Shown here piece by piece: positions 33,486-43,644 of a DNA stretch of 64,000 nucleotides (its first letter is position 1; the number at the start of each line of letters is the position of its first letter). Where the stretch lies: assembly GCF_030730875.1 (NCBI RefSeq), contig NZ_JAVAMA010000002.1:186001-250000 (forward strand). Reading direction: 5' to 3'. The position numbers and the translations under genes are program-made. Under the pieces are notes generated by a model. That model ran no database searches and was not told the origin of the DNA. It was given only the letters and a program-made list of their open reading frames with translations. The DNA is from Sphingomonas sp. DG1-23 (GTDB lineage: Bacteria; Pseudomonadota; Alphaproteobacteria; Sphingomonadales; Sphingomonadaceae).

Positions 33486-35675
33486 ATGCGAGAGGGCCGG
33501 GGATCGCGGCTCCCGAGGAGGCGCGTGCGAAAAGGGGTGAAAGCGGTGTGGATTGCCGCGCTGGCCGGGAGTGCGTTCCTGCCCGGCCTCGCGTGCGCGC
33601 AGGTATCGGATCCGAAGCCGGGACAGGGCGCGCCGGCGTCGCTGCCCAGCTCCGAACCCGTGCAGACCGCGCCGCAGGACGAGACGATCGTTCCCGATGC
33701 CGAGTTCGAGGCCGCGCTCCCCAAATTGAGCGACGACATCAATGCGCCGCTCGAGCCGATGCAGGATTTCGGCAACAAGCCGCCGGTCACCCAACCCGCG
33801 ACCCCGGGTGCGGTGACCAGCCAGATCGAGAGCTTTCCGCCGCCGGCCGCCGAGGATCCGGCTTTCGCCGAGCCGCTGACCCCGCTCGCCCAGTTCAAGG
33901 TCGAGCCGGTCAAAATCGAAGGCGTGGACGAAGAGAAGATCGCGTCGATACGCTATTCCACGGTGGTGGAAGGCCTCGACAAGATCGGGCTGGAGGATCG
34001 GTTCCGCGATCTCTCGGCGCTCGAGGATGGCGACGGCAAGGCGGCGAACGCGACGATGGTCGCGGCGCGGGCGCGCGAGGACGAGAAGCTCGCGCTCCGG
34101 CTGATGCAGTCGCTCGGCTATTATGACGGCACCGCGGTTTCGACGGTCGAGCAGAATCCGAAGAATTCGGGCAATCTTCGCGCCACGATCACCGCCACCC
34201 CCGGTAATCTCTATCGGCTGGGCGAAGTGAAGATCGTCAGCGACCCCACCGTTCCCGCGGGGCTGCTCGACAAGGAGCTCAACCTCAACCCGGGCGATCC
34301 GATCCAGGCCGAGCGTGTGCAGGGCGCCGAGGCCAATGTCAGCCTGCGCCTCCCGCAACAGGGCTATCCGTTCATCAAGCTCGGCGAGCGCGACATCTTG
34401 CTCGACGAGGAAACCCAGCGCGGCGACTATACCCTGCCGGTCGAGCTCGGCCCGCGTTCGGTATTCGGCGCGATCGTCACCGAGGGGCGTCGCCCGGTGT
34501 TCGAGGTCGATCACATCGAGCTTCTGCGGCGATACAAGCCGGGCCAGATCTATGACGCGCGCAAGGTCGACGATCTGCGCGAGGCGCTGATCGCCACCAG
34601 CCTGTTCTCGACCGTCGCGGTCGAGCCGATCCGCACCGGCCGGTCCGGGCCCGACGGCACCGAAGTCGTCGACCTGCGCGTCACCCAGAATCGCGGCCGG
34701 CCGCGCACGCTCGCCGGCGAGATCGGCTACAGCACCGGGCAGGGCTTCCGCGCCGAAGGCAGCTGGACCCACCGCAATCTGTTCCCGCCCGAAGGCGCGC
34801 TGATCGCCAGCGCGGTGCTCGGCACGCAGGAGCAGGGCGTTTCGGGGACCTTTCGCCGCTCGAACGCGGGGCAGCGCGATCGCACCTTCCAGATTCAGGC
34901 CGGCGTCAACCATTCGGACTATGCCGCGTTCGAATCCTATACCGGCACGCTGGCGGTGCGCTGGTCGCGCGACTCGACGCCGATCTGGCAGAAGCGCTGG
35001 ACCTATTTCTACGGCGCCGAACTGGTCGGCTCGAACGAGGACCAGTATAATTTCAACAAGGGCGCGCGCGACCGCGGCACCTGGCTGATCGCGGCGCTGC
35101 CGAGCTTCGTCGGCTATGACACGTCGGACAATCTGCTCAATCCTACCCGCGGCTTCCGGATCAAGGCCAATGTCAGCCCGGAGACTTCGGTGCGCGGCGC
35201 GGCGCGGCCTTATGCGCGGCTGATGCTCGAAGGAACTGCCTATTACCCCGTTTCGTCGAGCATCGTGATCGCCGGTCGTGCCCGGGTCGGCTCGATCCCC
35301 GGGATCGCGCGCAACGATCTGCCGCCCTCGCGGCGTTATTATGCCGGCGGCGGCGGATCGGTCCGCGGCTTCGGCTATCAGGAGCTCGGGCCGCGCTCGC
35401 CCGACGGGCGCCCGGTCGGCGGGCGCAGCCTCAACGAATTTGCGCTCGAGGCGCGCTATCGCTTCGGCAATTTCGGCATCGTGCCGTTCGTCGATGCCGG
35501 CCAGGTCTATGAAGGGCTGTACCCGACCGGGCAGAACATGCGCTTCGGCGCCGGGATCGGCGGACGGCTCTACACCAATTTCGGCCCGCTGCGGGTCGAT
35601 GTGGCGACGCCGATCGCGCGCAAGCCGGGCGAATCGAAGATCGCGCTCTACATCTCGATCGGGCAGGCGTTCTGA
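33486..35675 (+). CDS. tamA: Outer-membrane assembly factor TamA (Omp85 family)
   Basis: A 729-aa Omp85 protein that works with TamB in the outer membrane. The N-terminus has a basic region and hydrophobic core (KAVWIAALAGSAFLPGLACA) as signal peptide, then a Pro-rich linker (about 40-140), POTRA domains (about 140-400) and a C-terminal beta-barrel ending LYISIGQAF. YYAGGGGSVRGFGYQELG is the conserved barrel-loop (VRGF/Y) motif. The ATG at 33486 lacks a ribosome-binding site; a GTG at 33525 with AGGAGG 3 nt upstream is a real alternative. Its TGA overlaps the tamB start (TGATG). Confidence 0.9.
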   Translation: MREGRGSRLPRRRVRKGVKAVWIAALAGSAFLPGLACAQVSDPKPGQGAPASLPSSEPVQTAPQDETIVPDAEFEAALPKLSDDINAPLEPMQDFGNKPPVTQPATPGAVTSQIESFPPPAAEDPAFAEPLTPLAQFKVEPVKIEGVDEEKIASIRYSTVVEGLDKIGLEDRFRDLSALEDGDGKAANATMVAARAREDEKLALRLMQSLGYYDGTAVSTVEQNPKNSGNLRATITATPGNLYRLGEVKIVSDPTVPAGLLDKELNLNPGDPIQAERVQGAEANVSLRLPQQGYPFIKLGERDILLDEETQRGDYTLPVELGPRSVFGAIVTEGRRPVFEVDHIELLRRYKPGQIYDARKVDDLREALIATSLFSTVAVEPIRTGRSGPDGTEVVDLRVTQNRGRPRTLAGEIGYSTGQGFRAEGSWTHRNLFPPEGALIASAVLGTQEQGVSGTFRRSNAGQRDRTFQIQAGVNHSDYAAFESYTGTLAVRWSRDSTPIWQKRWTYFYGAELVGSNEDQYNFNKGARDRGTWLIAALPSFVGYDTSDNLLNPTRGFRIKANVSPETSVRGAARPYARLMLEGTAYYPVSSSIVIAGRARVGSIPGIARNDLPPSRRYYAGGGGSVRGFGYQELGPRSPDGRPVGGRSLNEFALEARYRFGNFGIVPFVDAGQVYEGLYPTGQNMRFGAGIGGRLYTNFGPLRVDVATPIARKPGESKIALYISIGQAF

Positions 35676-38600
35676 TGGCGACCGAGCCCCCCGCACCCGA
35701 AGCCGTCGACGCCGTCGAGCAGGTCGTAGTCGAGCGACCGCCGGTCTGGCAGCGCGTGGCCAAATGGGGGGCGATCGCGATCGGCGCGCTGGCGCTGCTC
35801 GCCGGGCTGCTGGCGATCGGGATCAACACCCAGCCGGGCCGTAATTTCGTCGCACAGCAATTGAGCAGGCTGACGCTCGCCTCGGGGCTCAATTTCCGCA
35901 TCGGCCGGATCGACGGCTCGCTCTACGGCGCGCTGGTGCTGCGCGACGTCGAGGTGCGCGACACCCAAGGCGTGTTCGCCACGTCGAAGGAAATCGCGCT
36001 CGACTGGCGGCCGTTCGCCTATCTGAAGAACCATGTCGACATCCGCAGCCTGACCAGCCCGGAGGTGAAGCTGTTGCGGCTTCCCGCGCTCAAGCCTTCG
36101 ACCGATCCGAGCGGACCGCTGCTGCCCGATCTCGACATCGACATCGCCCGTCTCGACGTGGCGCGGATCGACATGGCGCCCGCGGTGGCCGGCCAGCGTC
36201 ATATCGGCCGGCTGAAGGGCACGGCGCATATCGCCGGCGGGCGCGCGCAGCTTGCGCTCGACGGGGGGACGATCTCGGCGCCGGGCGTGCCGGGCGGCGA
36301 CCTTCTGGTGGTCAAGCTCGACGCGGTTCCCGAGGCGAACAAGTTCGATATCGACATGCAGCTCAACGGGCCGGTGGGCGGGTTCGTCACCGGCGTTGCC
36401 GGGCTCGACCGGCCGCTGGCGGTTACCGTCGGCGGCCGCGGCAGCTGGGCGAACTGGCGGGGACAGGCGACCGGCACGCTCGGCGGGCGGCGCCTCGCCG
36501 ATCTCGTCGTCGCCGCGCAGAATGGTCGCTTCCAGGTGCGCGGTCCGACCTGGCCCGGCGTGTACATGCAGGGGCCGGTCGAGCGGCTGGCCGCGCCCCA
36601 GCTCGACGTTGCGCTTGACGCGGTGTGGCGCGATCGCGCCGCGAACGGCGAGCTGAAGCTGCATTCGAAGGCGCTCTCGGTCGAGGCCAAGGGGATCGTC
36701 GATCTCGGCCGCAATCGCTTTGGCAACCTCAATGTCGACGCGATGCTGCTCACCCCCGGCGCGATCGCGCCCAATCTCAACGGCCGTTCGGTGCGCGCGT
36801 CGCTCGCGCTCGACGGCGCATTCAACGCGCCGGTGGTCGATTACAAGATCAGCGCCGCCTCCCTGGGCTTCGGCGAGACCGTGGTCGAGCAGCTTTATGC
36901 CGAAGGCCGCGCACGTGTCGACGCCGACCGGATCCTCGTGCCGGTCCGCGCCCGCGCGAAACGGGTGAGCGGACTCAATGCCGCGGCCGGCGGACTGGTC
37001 ACCAACCTCACCGTGGCCGGCGATCTCGCCATCTCGGGCAGCCAGATCCTGTCGGACAATCTGCGGCTGCGCTCGGACCGGGTCGACGCCACGGCGATCA
37101 TCGCCGCCGACATGAGCACCGGGCGCTACACCGGCGCGATCAAGGGCCGGATCAATGATTATGCGATCAACGGCGTCGGCGTGGTCAATCTCAAGACCGA
37201 TGCCGAGCTGTTCGCGGCGCCCGGCGGCGGCTGGGGCATTCGCGGCCACGTCGCCGCCGAGACGCGCAAGCTGAGCAATGAAAGCGTGCGCGATTTCCTC
37301 GGCAGCAATGCGACGGCGTCGGCGCGGGTGACGCTCGATCCCAAGGGGATCATCGCGGTCAACGACATCCGCATGCGTGCGCCGCAATTCCGCATCCTGC
37401 GCGGCTCGGGCCGCTACGATCCGGCGGGACCGATCCTGATCAACGCCGATGCGGTCTCGACCGTCTACGGCCCGCTCAGCGCCCGCGTGACCGGCACGAT
37501 GCTGGCGCCGCAAGTGCTGCTGCGCGCCGCGAAGCCCGGATTGGGCGTCGGGCTCGTCAATCTCGAGGCGCGAGTGCGCGGGCGCGGCAATGCCTATGCG
37601 ATCATCGCCAGCGGCGGCACCGATTACGGGCCGTTCACCGCCGACGTGCTGGTTCGCAACGGCGCGACGCTGGCGGTCGACGTCAATACCGCGCGCTTCG
37701 CCGGCATGGACATCAGCGGCAAGCTCCAGCAGACCCGCGCCGGGCCGTTTGCGGGGACTTTGCGCTTCGCCGGATCGGGCGTCACCGGCAGCGCCGAACT
37801 CGCCGCGCAAGGCAAGTTCCAGCGTGCCGACCTGCAGGCGCGCGCTCTCAATGCGACGATTCCGGGTGACGCAGGGCTGACCATCGGCCGCGCGCTGGTC
37901 TCGGCCAGCATTCTCCTCACCGACACGCCCGAAATCCTCGCCGACGCCCAGATCGCCAATCTGCGGCGCGGCGATTTCGTGCTCAAGACCGCGCGCGCGA
38001 AGATCGATTACAAGGGAGGCAGTGGCACCGCCCAGGCAGTCGCGACCGGATCGTCGGGGGTTCCGTTCCAGATTGCCGCGAATGTCCGGCTGTCGCCGAA
38101 GCAATGGCTGGTGGCGCTGCAGGGGCAGGGGAGCGGGATCAGGTTCCACACCGTCAATCCGGCGCGGATCGATATTGCCGGCGACACCTATCGCCTGCTG
38201 CCCACCCGGATCGACTTCGATCAGGGCAGCGCGCGGCTGGCCGGCAGCTATGGCAATGGCATCGCGCTGCAGGCGCGGCTCGACAAGCTCGACCTCGCGG
38301 TGGTCAACGGCTTCCTGCCGGGGATCGGCGTCGGCGGCACCGCCAGCGGCAGCATCGACTTCGCCCAGCCCAATGCGAGCGCTTTCCCGAGCGCCGATGC
38401 CCGGCTCGACATCGACGATTTCACCCGCTCGAGCCTCGCGACGGTGTCGACTCCGGTCGACGTCAATTTCGTCGGCAAATTGCTGCCCGATGGCGGCGAC
38501 ATGCGTGCGCTGATCAGGCGCGGCACCACTACGATCGGTCGCGTCGTGGCGACGATGCGGCCGCTGGGCCCGGGCGCCGGCAGCTGGACGACGCGGCTGA

Positions 38601-39904
38601 CCGAGGCGCCGCTCTCGGGCGGAATCCGTTACAACGGCCCGGCTGCGGTGCCTTTCTCGCTGGCCGGCCTGAGCAACCAGCATCTGACCGGGCCGATCGG
38701 CATCGCCGCCGATTTCTCGGGACGGGTCAACGATCCGCGGCTCGTCGGCGTCGTGCGCGGCGAGAACCTGACCTACGGCAACGAGACCTATGGCACCCAG
38801 ATCACCAATCTGAAGATCGACGGGCGTTTCTCCGACGACGAATTGATCCTCGAGCAAGCGAGTGGCCGCGCCGGCGACGGCACGGTGACCGCGCAAGGAC
38901 GGATCGGCCTGTCCGCCGCCAACGGCTATCCGATGAGCCTCACCGCCGACTTCAACAATGCCCGGCTGGCGCGCAGCGACGCGCTGGGCGCCACCGCGAC
39001 CGGCAAGATCACGATCACCAAGAATCCGCAGGTTTCGAGGATCGAGGGCCGGCTGACGATTCCCGAAGCGAAATACGAGATCATCCGTCAGGGCGCCGCG
39101 GAGATTCCCGAACTCACCGGCATCCGCCGCAAGAGCCAGCTGGTCGACAACGGCCAGACCGCGCCCAGGGCGCCGGCACGCGCCGCCGGACTGTTCGACC
39201 TCGATCTGCGGATCAATGCCGACAACCGGATCTTCGTGTCGGGAATGGGCCTCGAATCCGAATGGAGCGCGCGCATCGTCGTCGGCGGCACCACCGCGGC
39301 GCCGGTGGTACGCGGGACCATGGAGATCGAGCGCGGCACCTACAGCTTCGCCAGCCGTCGCTTCGACATCACCCGCGGCACGATCCGCTTCCAGGGAAGC
39401 CAGATCTCGAACCCGACGATCGACATCGCGGCGACCACGACCGCGGAGGGGGTCACTGCGATCCTCAACGTGTCGGGAACCGCGCAGCGCCCGCAGATCG
39501 CGTTCACCTCGAACCCCAGCCTGCCGCAGGAGGAAGTGCTGGCGCGGCTGTTCTTCGGCACCAACGTGACCAATCTCTCGGCAACCGAGGCGATCCAGCT
39601 CGCCGCGGCGGTCAATTCGCTGAGCGGGACCGGCGGCGGGCTCAATCCGCTGGGCAAGCTCAAATCGGCGACCGGGATCGATCGGCTGCGGATCCTCGGC
39701 GCCGACGATGCAAGCGGCCGGGGCACGTCGCTCGCCGCGGGCAAATACATCACCGACGACATCTATATCGAGATCATCACCGATGCCCGCGGTTTCACGG
39801 CGACCCAGCTCGAGATCGCGCTCACCCGCGCATTGAGCCTGCTCTCGCAGACCGGATCGTTCGGCGGGTCGAGCGTCAGCCTGCGTTACTCGCGCGATTA
39901 TTGA
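35675..39904 (+). CDS. tamB: Translocation/assembly module protein TamB
   Basis: A 1409-aa AsmA-like envelope protein anchored by one N-terminal membrane segment (about 26-50, WGAIAIGALALLAGLLAIGI) and spanning the periplasm as a long beta-rich groove. The C-terminal TamB (DUF490) domain ends with GGSSVSLRYSRDY; blocks such as IEGRLTIPEAKYEIIRQG and MEIERGTYSFASRRFDITRG are typical. TamB-type proteins take part in outer-membrane protein insertion and, as AsmA relatives, in phospholipid transport. Coupled to tamA by TGATG. Confidence 0.93.
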   Translation: MATEPPAPEAVDAVEQVVVERPPVWQRVAKWGAIAIGALALLAGLLAIGINTQPGRNFVAQQLSRLTLASGLNFRIGRIDGSLYGALVLRDVEVRDTQGVFATSKEIALDWRPFAYLKNHVDIRSLTSPEVKLLRLPALKPSTDPSGPLLPDLDIDIARLDVARIDMAPAVAGQRHIGRLKGTAHIAGGRAQLALDGGTISAPGVPGGDLLVVKLDAVPEANKFDIDMQLNGPVGGFVTGVAGLDRPLAVTVGGRGSWANWRGQATGTLGGRRLADLVVAAQNGRFQVRGPTWPGVYMQGPVERLAAPQLDVALDAVWRDRAANGELKLHSKALSVEAKGIVDLGRNRFGNLNVDAMLLTPGAIAPNLNGRSVRASLALDGAFNAPVVDYKISAASLGFGETVVEQLYAEGRARVDADRILVPVRARAKRVSGLNAAAGGLVTNLTVAGDLAISGSQILSDNLRLRSDRVDATAIIAADMSTGRYTGAIKGRINDYAINGVGVVNLKTDAELFAAPGGGWGIRGHVAAETRKLSNESVRDFLGSNATASARVTLDPKGIIAVNDIRMRAPQFRILRGSGRYDPAGPILINADAVSTVYGPLSARVTGTMLAPQVLLRAAKPGLGVGLVNLEARVRGRGNAYAIIASGGTDYGPFTADVLVRNGATLAVDVNTARFAGMDISGKLQQTRAGPFAGTLRFAGSGVTGSAELAAQGKFQRADLQARALNATIPGDAGLTIGRALVSASILLTDTPEILADAQIANLRRGDFVLKTARAKIDYKGGSGTAQAVATGSSGVPFQIAANVRLSPKQWLVALQGQGSGIRFHTVNPARIDIAGDTYRLLPTRIDFDQGSARLAGSYGNGIALQARLDKLDLAVVNGFLPGIGVGGTASGSIDFAQPNASAFPSADARLDIDDFTRSSLATVSTPVDVNFVGKLLPDGGDMRALIRRGTTTIGRVVATMRPLGPGAGSWTTRLTEAPLSGGIRYNGPAAVPFSLAGLSNQHLTGPIGIAADFSGRVNDPRLVGVVRGENLTYGNETYGTQITNLKIDGRFSDDELILEQASGRAGDGTVTAQGRIGLSAANGYPMSLTADFNNARLARSDALGATATGKITITKNPQVSRIEGRLTIPEAKYEIIRQGAAEIPELTGIRRKSQLVDNGQTAPRAPARAAGLFDLDLRINADNRIFVSGMGLESEWSARIVVGGTTAAPVVRGTMEIERGTYSFASRRFDITRGTIRFQGSQISNPTIDIAATTTAEGVTAILNVSGTAQRPQIAFTSNPSLPQEEVLARLFFGTNVTNLSATEAIQLAAAVNSLSGTGGGLNPLGKLKSATGIDRLRILGADDASGRGTSLAAGKYITDDIYIEIITDARGFTATQLEIALTRALSLLSQTGSFGGSSVSLRYSRDY

Positions 39905-39955
39905 CGCTGGCAGGGTTATTTACATTGGTGTAAGCAACTCGCCGGAGGGGACCGG

Positions 39956-41419
39956 ATGAGCGAGCATTTCGACGTCGTGGTGGTGGGGGCCGGGATTTCC
40001 GGCATCGGTGCGGGCTATCATCTGCAGGCGAACAGCCCGGATCGCAAATATGTGATCCTCGAGCGGCGCGATCGGCTCGGCGGGACATGGGATCTGTTCC
40101 GCTATCCCGGAATACGCTCGGATTCGGACATGTACACGCTCGGCTTTTCGTTCAAGCCGTGGACCGAGGCCAAGGCAATCGCCGACGGCCCGGCGATCCT
40201 GCGCTATCTCGACGAGACCGCGCGCGAATATGGCGTGGATCGCCACATCCGCTATCGCCACGGCGTCAAGAGCGCCGACTGGTCGAGCGCGGATGCGCGC
40301 TGGACGGTGATCGCGGATCGCGACGGCGAGGAAGTCCGCTTCACCTGCGACTTCTTGTTCATGTGCAGCGGCTATTATAATTACGCGCGCGGCTACACCC
40401 CCGATTTCCCCGGCGTCGGGGATTTCAAGGGCCGCATCGTCCATCCGCAATTCTGGAGCGACGACATCGATTATGCCGGCAAGCACGTCGTCGTGATCGG
40501 CAGCGGCGCGACAGCAGTGACTCTGGTCCCCGAGCTCGCCAGGCAGGCGGCGTCGGTAACGATGCTTCAGCGCTCGCCCACCTATATCGTCGCACGGCCA
40601 TCCGAGGACGGCGTCGCAAACTGGCTGCGCAGCAAGCTGCCCGCGAAGACCGCGTACGGCCTGACTCGCTGGAAGAACGTGCTGCTCCAGCAATATTTCT
40701 TCCGGGCCATGCGCAAGCATCCGGACAAGGCCAAGAAGACGCTGGTCGACATGGTGCGCAAGGAATTGCCCGGGCACGACGTGGAAACTCATTTCACTCC
40801 GCGCTACAATCCATGGGACCAGCGGCTGTGCCTGATCCCCGACGCGGATCTGTTCGCCTCGATCCGCGAAGGCAGAGCGAGCGTCGTCACCGATGTGATC
40901 GATCGCCTCACCGAAACCGGGATCCGGCTGGCGTCGGGCGAGGAACTCGCGGCCGATCTGGTGGTCACCGCCACCGGGCTGGAGATCCAGCTGTTGAGCG
41001 GGATGCCGATCACCATTGACGGCACGCCGTTCGAGCCGGCCAGGCACATGACCTACAAGGGCATGATGTTCTCCGACGTGCCGAACTTCGCGATCTCGTT
41101 CGGCTATACCAATGCCAGCTGGACGCTGAAGGCGGACCTGACCGCCAATTACGTCACCCGCCTGCTCAACGCGATGAAGAAGCGCGGGATGCGCCAGGTG
41201 ACTCCGCGGCTGTCGGCGCCGGTCGAGGAAGCGCCGTTCCTCGAATTCACCTCGGGCTATGTCCAGCGCGCCGCGTCGCAGCTGCCGCGGCAGGGCAACC
41301 GCAAGCCGTGGCGGGTGCATCAGAATTACACGCTCGACCTGATGGCGCTCAAATATGGCGGGATCGATCAGGAGATGGAATTCTCCAATCCCGAGCCCGC
41401 CGGGCGCCGCGCCGCCTAG
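39956..41419 (+). CDS. Flavin-containing monooxygenase, Baeyer-Villiger type (EthA-like)
   Basis: A 487-aa FAD/NADPH enzyme. FAD site VVVVGAGISGIGAGYHL (G11-x-G-x-x-G16), the type I Baeyer-Villiger fingerprint FKGRIVHPQFW at 157-167 (FxGxxxHxxxW), and the NADPH site VVIGSGATAVTL. It resembles EthA-like monooxygenases that oxidise ketones or thioamides. Substrate unknown. AGGGGA lies a few nt before the ATG. It converges with the amine-oxidase-like gene, their ends overlapping by 4 bp. Confidence 0.88.
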   Translation: MSEHFDVVVVGAGISGIGAGYHLQANSPDRKYVILERRDRLGGTWDLFRYPGIRSDSDMYTLGFSFKPWTEAKAIADGPAILRYLDETAREYGVDRHIRYRHGVKSADWSSADARWTVIADRDGEEVRFTCDFLFMCSGYYNYARGYTPDFPGVGDFKGRIVHPQFWSDDIDYAGKHVVVIGSGATAVTLVPELARQAASVTMLQRSPTYIVARPSEDGVANWLRSKLPAKTAYGLTRWKNVLLQQYFFRAMRKHPDKAKKTLVDMVRKELPGHDVETHFTPRYNPWDQRLCLIPDADLFASIREGRASVVTDVIDRLTETGIRLASGEELAADLVVTATGLEIQLLSGMPITIDGTPFEPARHMTYKGMMFSDVPNFAISFGYTNASWTLKADLTANYVTRLLNAMKKRGMRQVTPRLSAPVEEAPFLEFTSGYVQRAASQLPRQGNRKPWRVHQNYTLDLMALKYGGIDQEMEFSNPEPAGRRAA

Positions 41420-42630
41420 CCCAGCAGCGCCTGCGCTGCCGCGACGCCGGTGTTGTGGGCGCCGTGGACGGTCGAGAATTCGCCCGGCGAGCAGGCCTCG
41501 CCGACGAAGCGGATGCGCGGGTCGACCGGAGTCGCGAGCACCCCGCGCACCTCGGCCTTGCCGGGCAGCGCATGGCTGTAGCCGCCGAGGATATGATCGG
41601 CGCGGCCCCAGGCCGAGCCCGCGACGAAGCGCAGCCGCTTGCGCCAGTCACTGCCCAGCAGACTGATGAGCTCGTCCAGCGCGAAGGCAGCCGCGCCGTC
41701 GAGGCCTTCCTTCTCCAGCGCCCGTGCGCCTTCGCCGCCGAGCATGCATTCGACCACCGGCCGGCCCAGCGCGCGCAGCGTATAGGTCCCCGTGACCGCG
41801 CTGCGCGGATTGCCGAGCAGATGCGCATTCGCGTCGATCTCTTCGCCGCCGTCGAGCGCGAAGAACAATTTGTCGGCGAGCCCGAGCGGGAGTTGGGACG
41901 CGGCGTGGAGGATTGCATCATGGCCCGGCAGATCGATCGCGCCGCTGGCGAGGACGTTGGTCGAAACCGTGACGATCGCGGCATTGGCCATGATCGCGCC
42001 GTGCGGGGTCTCGATGCGGAGCTGCTTGCCCGAGACGTCGATCGCACTGACCGGCGTGGCAAGCGCCACCGGCAGGCCAGCTGCGTGCGACGCGACCAGC
42101 GCGCCATACCCCTCCGCGACGCGCCAGTCGGTGTCGAGCGAGGCCTCGTCATAGGCCAGCCAGTCGGTGACCGACATTTCGCGCATCGGCGCGCCGTTGA
42201 TGAAGCCGGACAGCGCATCGAGCCATGGCGCCCATTCGCTGCCGGCGGGAATCAGATCATCGGCGCGGTCGCTCGGTGGCGGGCTGCGCATCGCCTGCAT
42301 GAAGGCAGTGAAGGCGGACCATGCCGCCTGTTGCTCCGCCGGCGAGAAGCCCAGTTCGCGCCATTGCTCGCCCCAGCGCGGTCGCGAGCGGTCGACGGTG
42401 AAGCCGCGCGCCTCGGCGATGGCGACCCACGGATTCTTGGGTGCCGAATGCAGCCAGCCTGCGCCGAGATCGAGCGGCAGGCCCGCGACGTGCACCGTAT
42501 GCGCGCGTCCGCCGAGCCGGCTGCCGGCTTCGAGCAGCAGCGCATCGCGGCCGGCATCGGCAAGCGTGCGCAGCGCCGCGACTCCGGCCGCGCCGCCCCC
42601 GATCACGACGATGTCGGCCTCGTGCCTCAC
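41416..42630 (-). CDS. FAD-dependent amine-oxidase-like protein
   Basis: A 404-aa flavoprotein: IVVIGGGAAGVAALRTLADA and LLLEAGSRLGGRAHTV at the N-terminus, and RIRFVGEACSPGEFSTVHGA near the end, the layout of monoamine oxidase/polyamine oxidase relatives. The start is GTG at 42630, overlapping the maoC stop (GTGA); a longer ATG reading would overlap maoC by over 100 bp. Substrate unknown. Two flavoproteins end back to back here, which may or may not be functional. Confidence 0.85.
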   Translation of the reverse strand: MRHEADIVVIGGGAAGVAALRTLADAGRDALLLEAGSRLGGRAHTVHVAGLPLDLGAGWLHSAPKNPWVAIAEARGFTVDRSRPRWGEQWRELGFSPAEQQAAWSAFTAFMQAMRSPPPSDRADDLIPAGSEWAPWLDALSGFINGAPMREMSVTDWLAYDEASLDTDWRVAEGYGALVASHAAGLPVALATPVSAIDVSGKQLRIETPHGAIMANAAIVTVSTNVLASGAIDLPGHDAILHAASQLPLGLADKLFFALDGGEEIDANAHLLGNPRSAVTGTYTLRALGRPVVECMLGGEGARALEKEGLDGAAAFALDELISLLGSDWRKRLRFVAGSAWGRADHILGGYSHALPGKAEVRGVLATPVDPRIRFVGEACSPGEFSTVHGAHNTGVAAAQALLG

Positions 42631-43082
42631 GCTGCCGGCCGGCTCCGCAGCAAGGCCGAGCGCAGGCATTCGCAGACCAGCTCGTCGCGTTGATTGTGCA
42701 TCTGATGCCGCCACGTGACGATGCCCTGACCCGGGCGCGATTTGCTCGGGCGAAGTTCGGTCACTTCGGACGACGCGCGCAACGTGTCGCCGAGGAAAAC
42801 GGGTTTGGGCATCACGAGTCTGTCGTAACCGAGATTGGCGACGAGCGTTCCCGCCGTGGTGTCGCCCACCGTGATCCCGACCATCAGGCTGAAGGTGAAG
42901 GTGCCGTTGACGAGGATCTGGCCGAACTCGCTGGCGCGCGCGGCCTCGGCGTCGATGTGGAGCGGCTGGGTGTTGTGGGTGAGGGTGGAGAATAGCAGGT
43001 TGTCGGTCTCGGTGACCGTGCGGCGCAGGCTGTGCTCGACCCGGTCGCCGATTTGCCATTCGTCGAAAAAGCGTCCGGCCAT
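42627..43082 (-). CDS. MaoC-family (R)-specific hydratase/dehydratase-like protein
   Basis: A 151-aa hot-dog-fold protein. TETDNLLFSTLTHNTQPLHI contains the hydratase-motif Asp/His region (an Asn takes part as THNTQPLHID), followed by GTFTFSLMVGITVGDTT and VFLGDTLRASSEV. Relatives hydrate enoyl-CoAs. It lies in a chain with the GNAT (TGATG) and the amine-oxidase-like gene (GTGA), downstream of the MCC alpha subunit; a role in branched acyl-CoA metabolism is plausible but unproven. Confidence 0.88.
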   Translation of the reverse strand: MAGRFFDEWQIGDRVEHSLRRTVTETDNLLFSTLTHNTQPLHIDAEAARASEFGQILVNGTFTFSLMVGITVGDTTAGTLVANLGYDRLVMPKPVFLGDTLRASSEVTELRPSKSRPGQGIVTWRHQMHNQRDELVCECLRSALLRSRPAA

Positions 43083-43546
43083 CAGCGCGGTTCCCTGAGT
43101 TTAAGCTTGAAGCCGGTGTGGCTCTTCGTCCAGCCTAGCCGCTCGTAGAAGCGATGCGCGTCGGTGCGCGCGTTGGAAGAGGTGAGCTGGACGAGGAAGC
43201 AATCGCGGTCGCGGCAGCGTTCGACTGCCCAGGCGATGAGCTCCTCGCCATAGCGGCGCCCGCGAACGTCGCTGGCGATACGCACGGCCTCGATCTGGCC
43301 GCGCCACGCCCCGCGGAACGACAGGCCGGGCAAGAAGCTGAGCTGGAGCGTGCCGACGACGCGGCCGCCAAGCTCGGCAGCGACGAGCAATTGATTGGGG
43401 TCGGCGGCGATCGCGTCGAACGCAGCGCGGTAGCGCTGGTCGGTAGGGTCGGTCTCGCGGTCCGCGGGGATCGTGTCCTCGGCGAGCAGCGCGAGGATAG
43501 CCGGGAGGTCGCCGGATGTGGCTTCGCGGAGGATGAGGTCGGTCAT
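43082..43546 (-). CDS. GNAT-family N-acetyltransferase
   Basis: A 154-aa acetyltransferase: LREATSGDLPAILALLAED, VGTLQLSFLPGLSF, then the acetyl-CoA loop RIASDVRGRRYGEELIAWAV and the C-terminal DAHRFYERLGWTKSHTGFKL. The acceptor is not predictable. The start MTDLILREAT at 43546 is chosen; the open frame continues to 43648, but that stretch is the translated hairpin repeat (PVRAELVEAP and similar), so it is not part of the protein. Confidence 0.88.
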   Translation of the reverse strand: MTDLILREATSGDLPAILALLAEDTIPADRETDPTDQRYRAAFDAIAADPNQLLVAAELGGRVVGTLQLSFLPGLSFRGAWRGQIEAVRIASDVRGRRYGEELIAWAVERCRDRDCFLVQLTSSNARTDAHRFYERLGWTKSHTGFKLKLREPR

Positions 43547-43553
43547 TCCGCGT

Positions 43554-43636
43554 CCATTCGCCCTGAGCGTGTCGAAGGGCGAGTCATCCCGATCGCTCGA
43601 AGGGAGCGGTGCTTCGACAAGCTCAGCACGAACGGG
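43554..43636. repeat. Hairpin repeat, TTCGACAAGCTCAGCACGAACGG type
   Basis: CATTCGCCCTGAGCGTGTCG on the left is the inverted partner of GCTTCGACAAGCTCAGCACG on the right, with a small central hairpin (CGCTCGAAGGGAGCG). This type is widespread in sphingomonads. It lies between mccA and the GNAT gene and opens a false N-terminal extension to the latter. Confidence 0.9.
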
Positions 43637-43644
43637 GAGGTGAG

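Noticed and set aside
35648..38896. 1082-codon open frame on the minus strand antisense to tamB
   Set aside because: Composition is Arg/His/Asp-rich as expected from reading GC-rich coding DNA in the opposite strand; tamB on the plus strand has clear domain homology.
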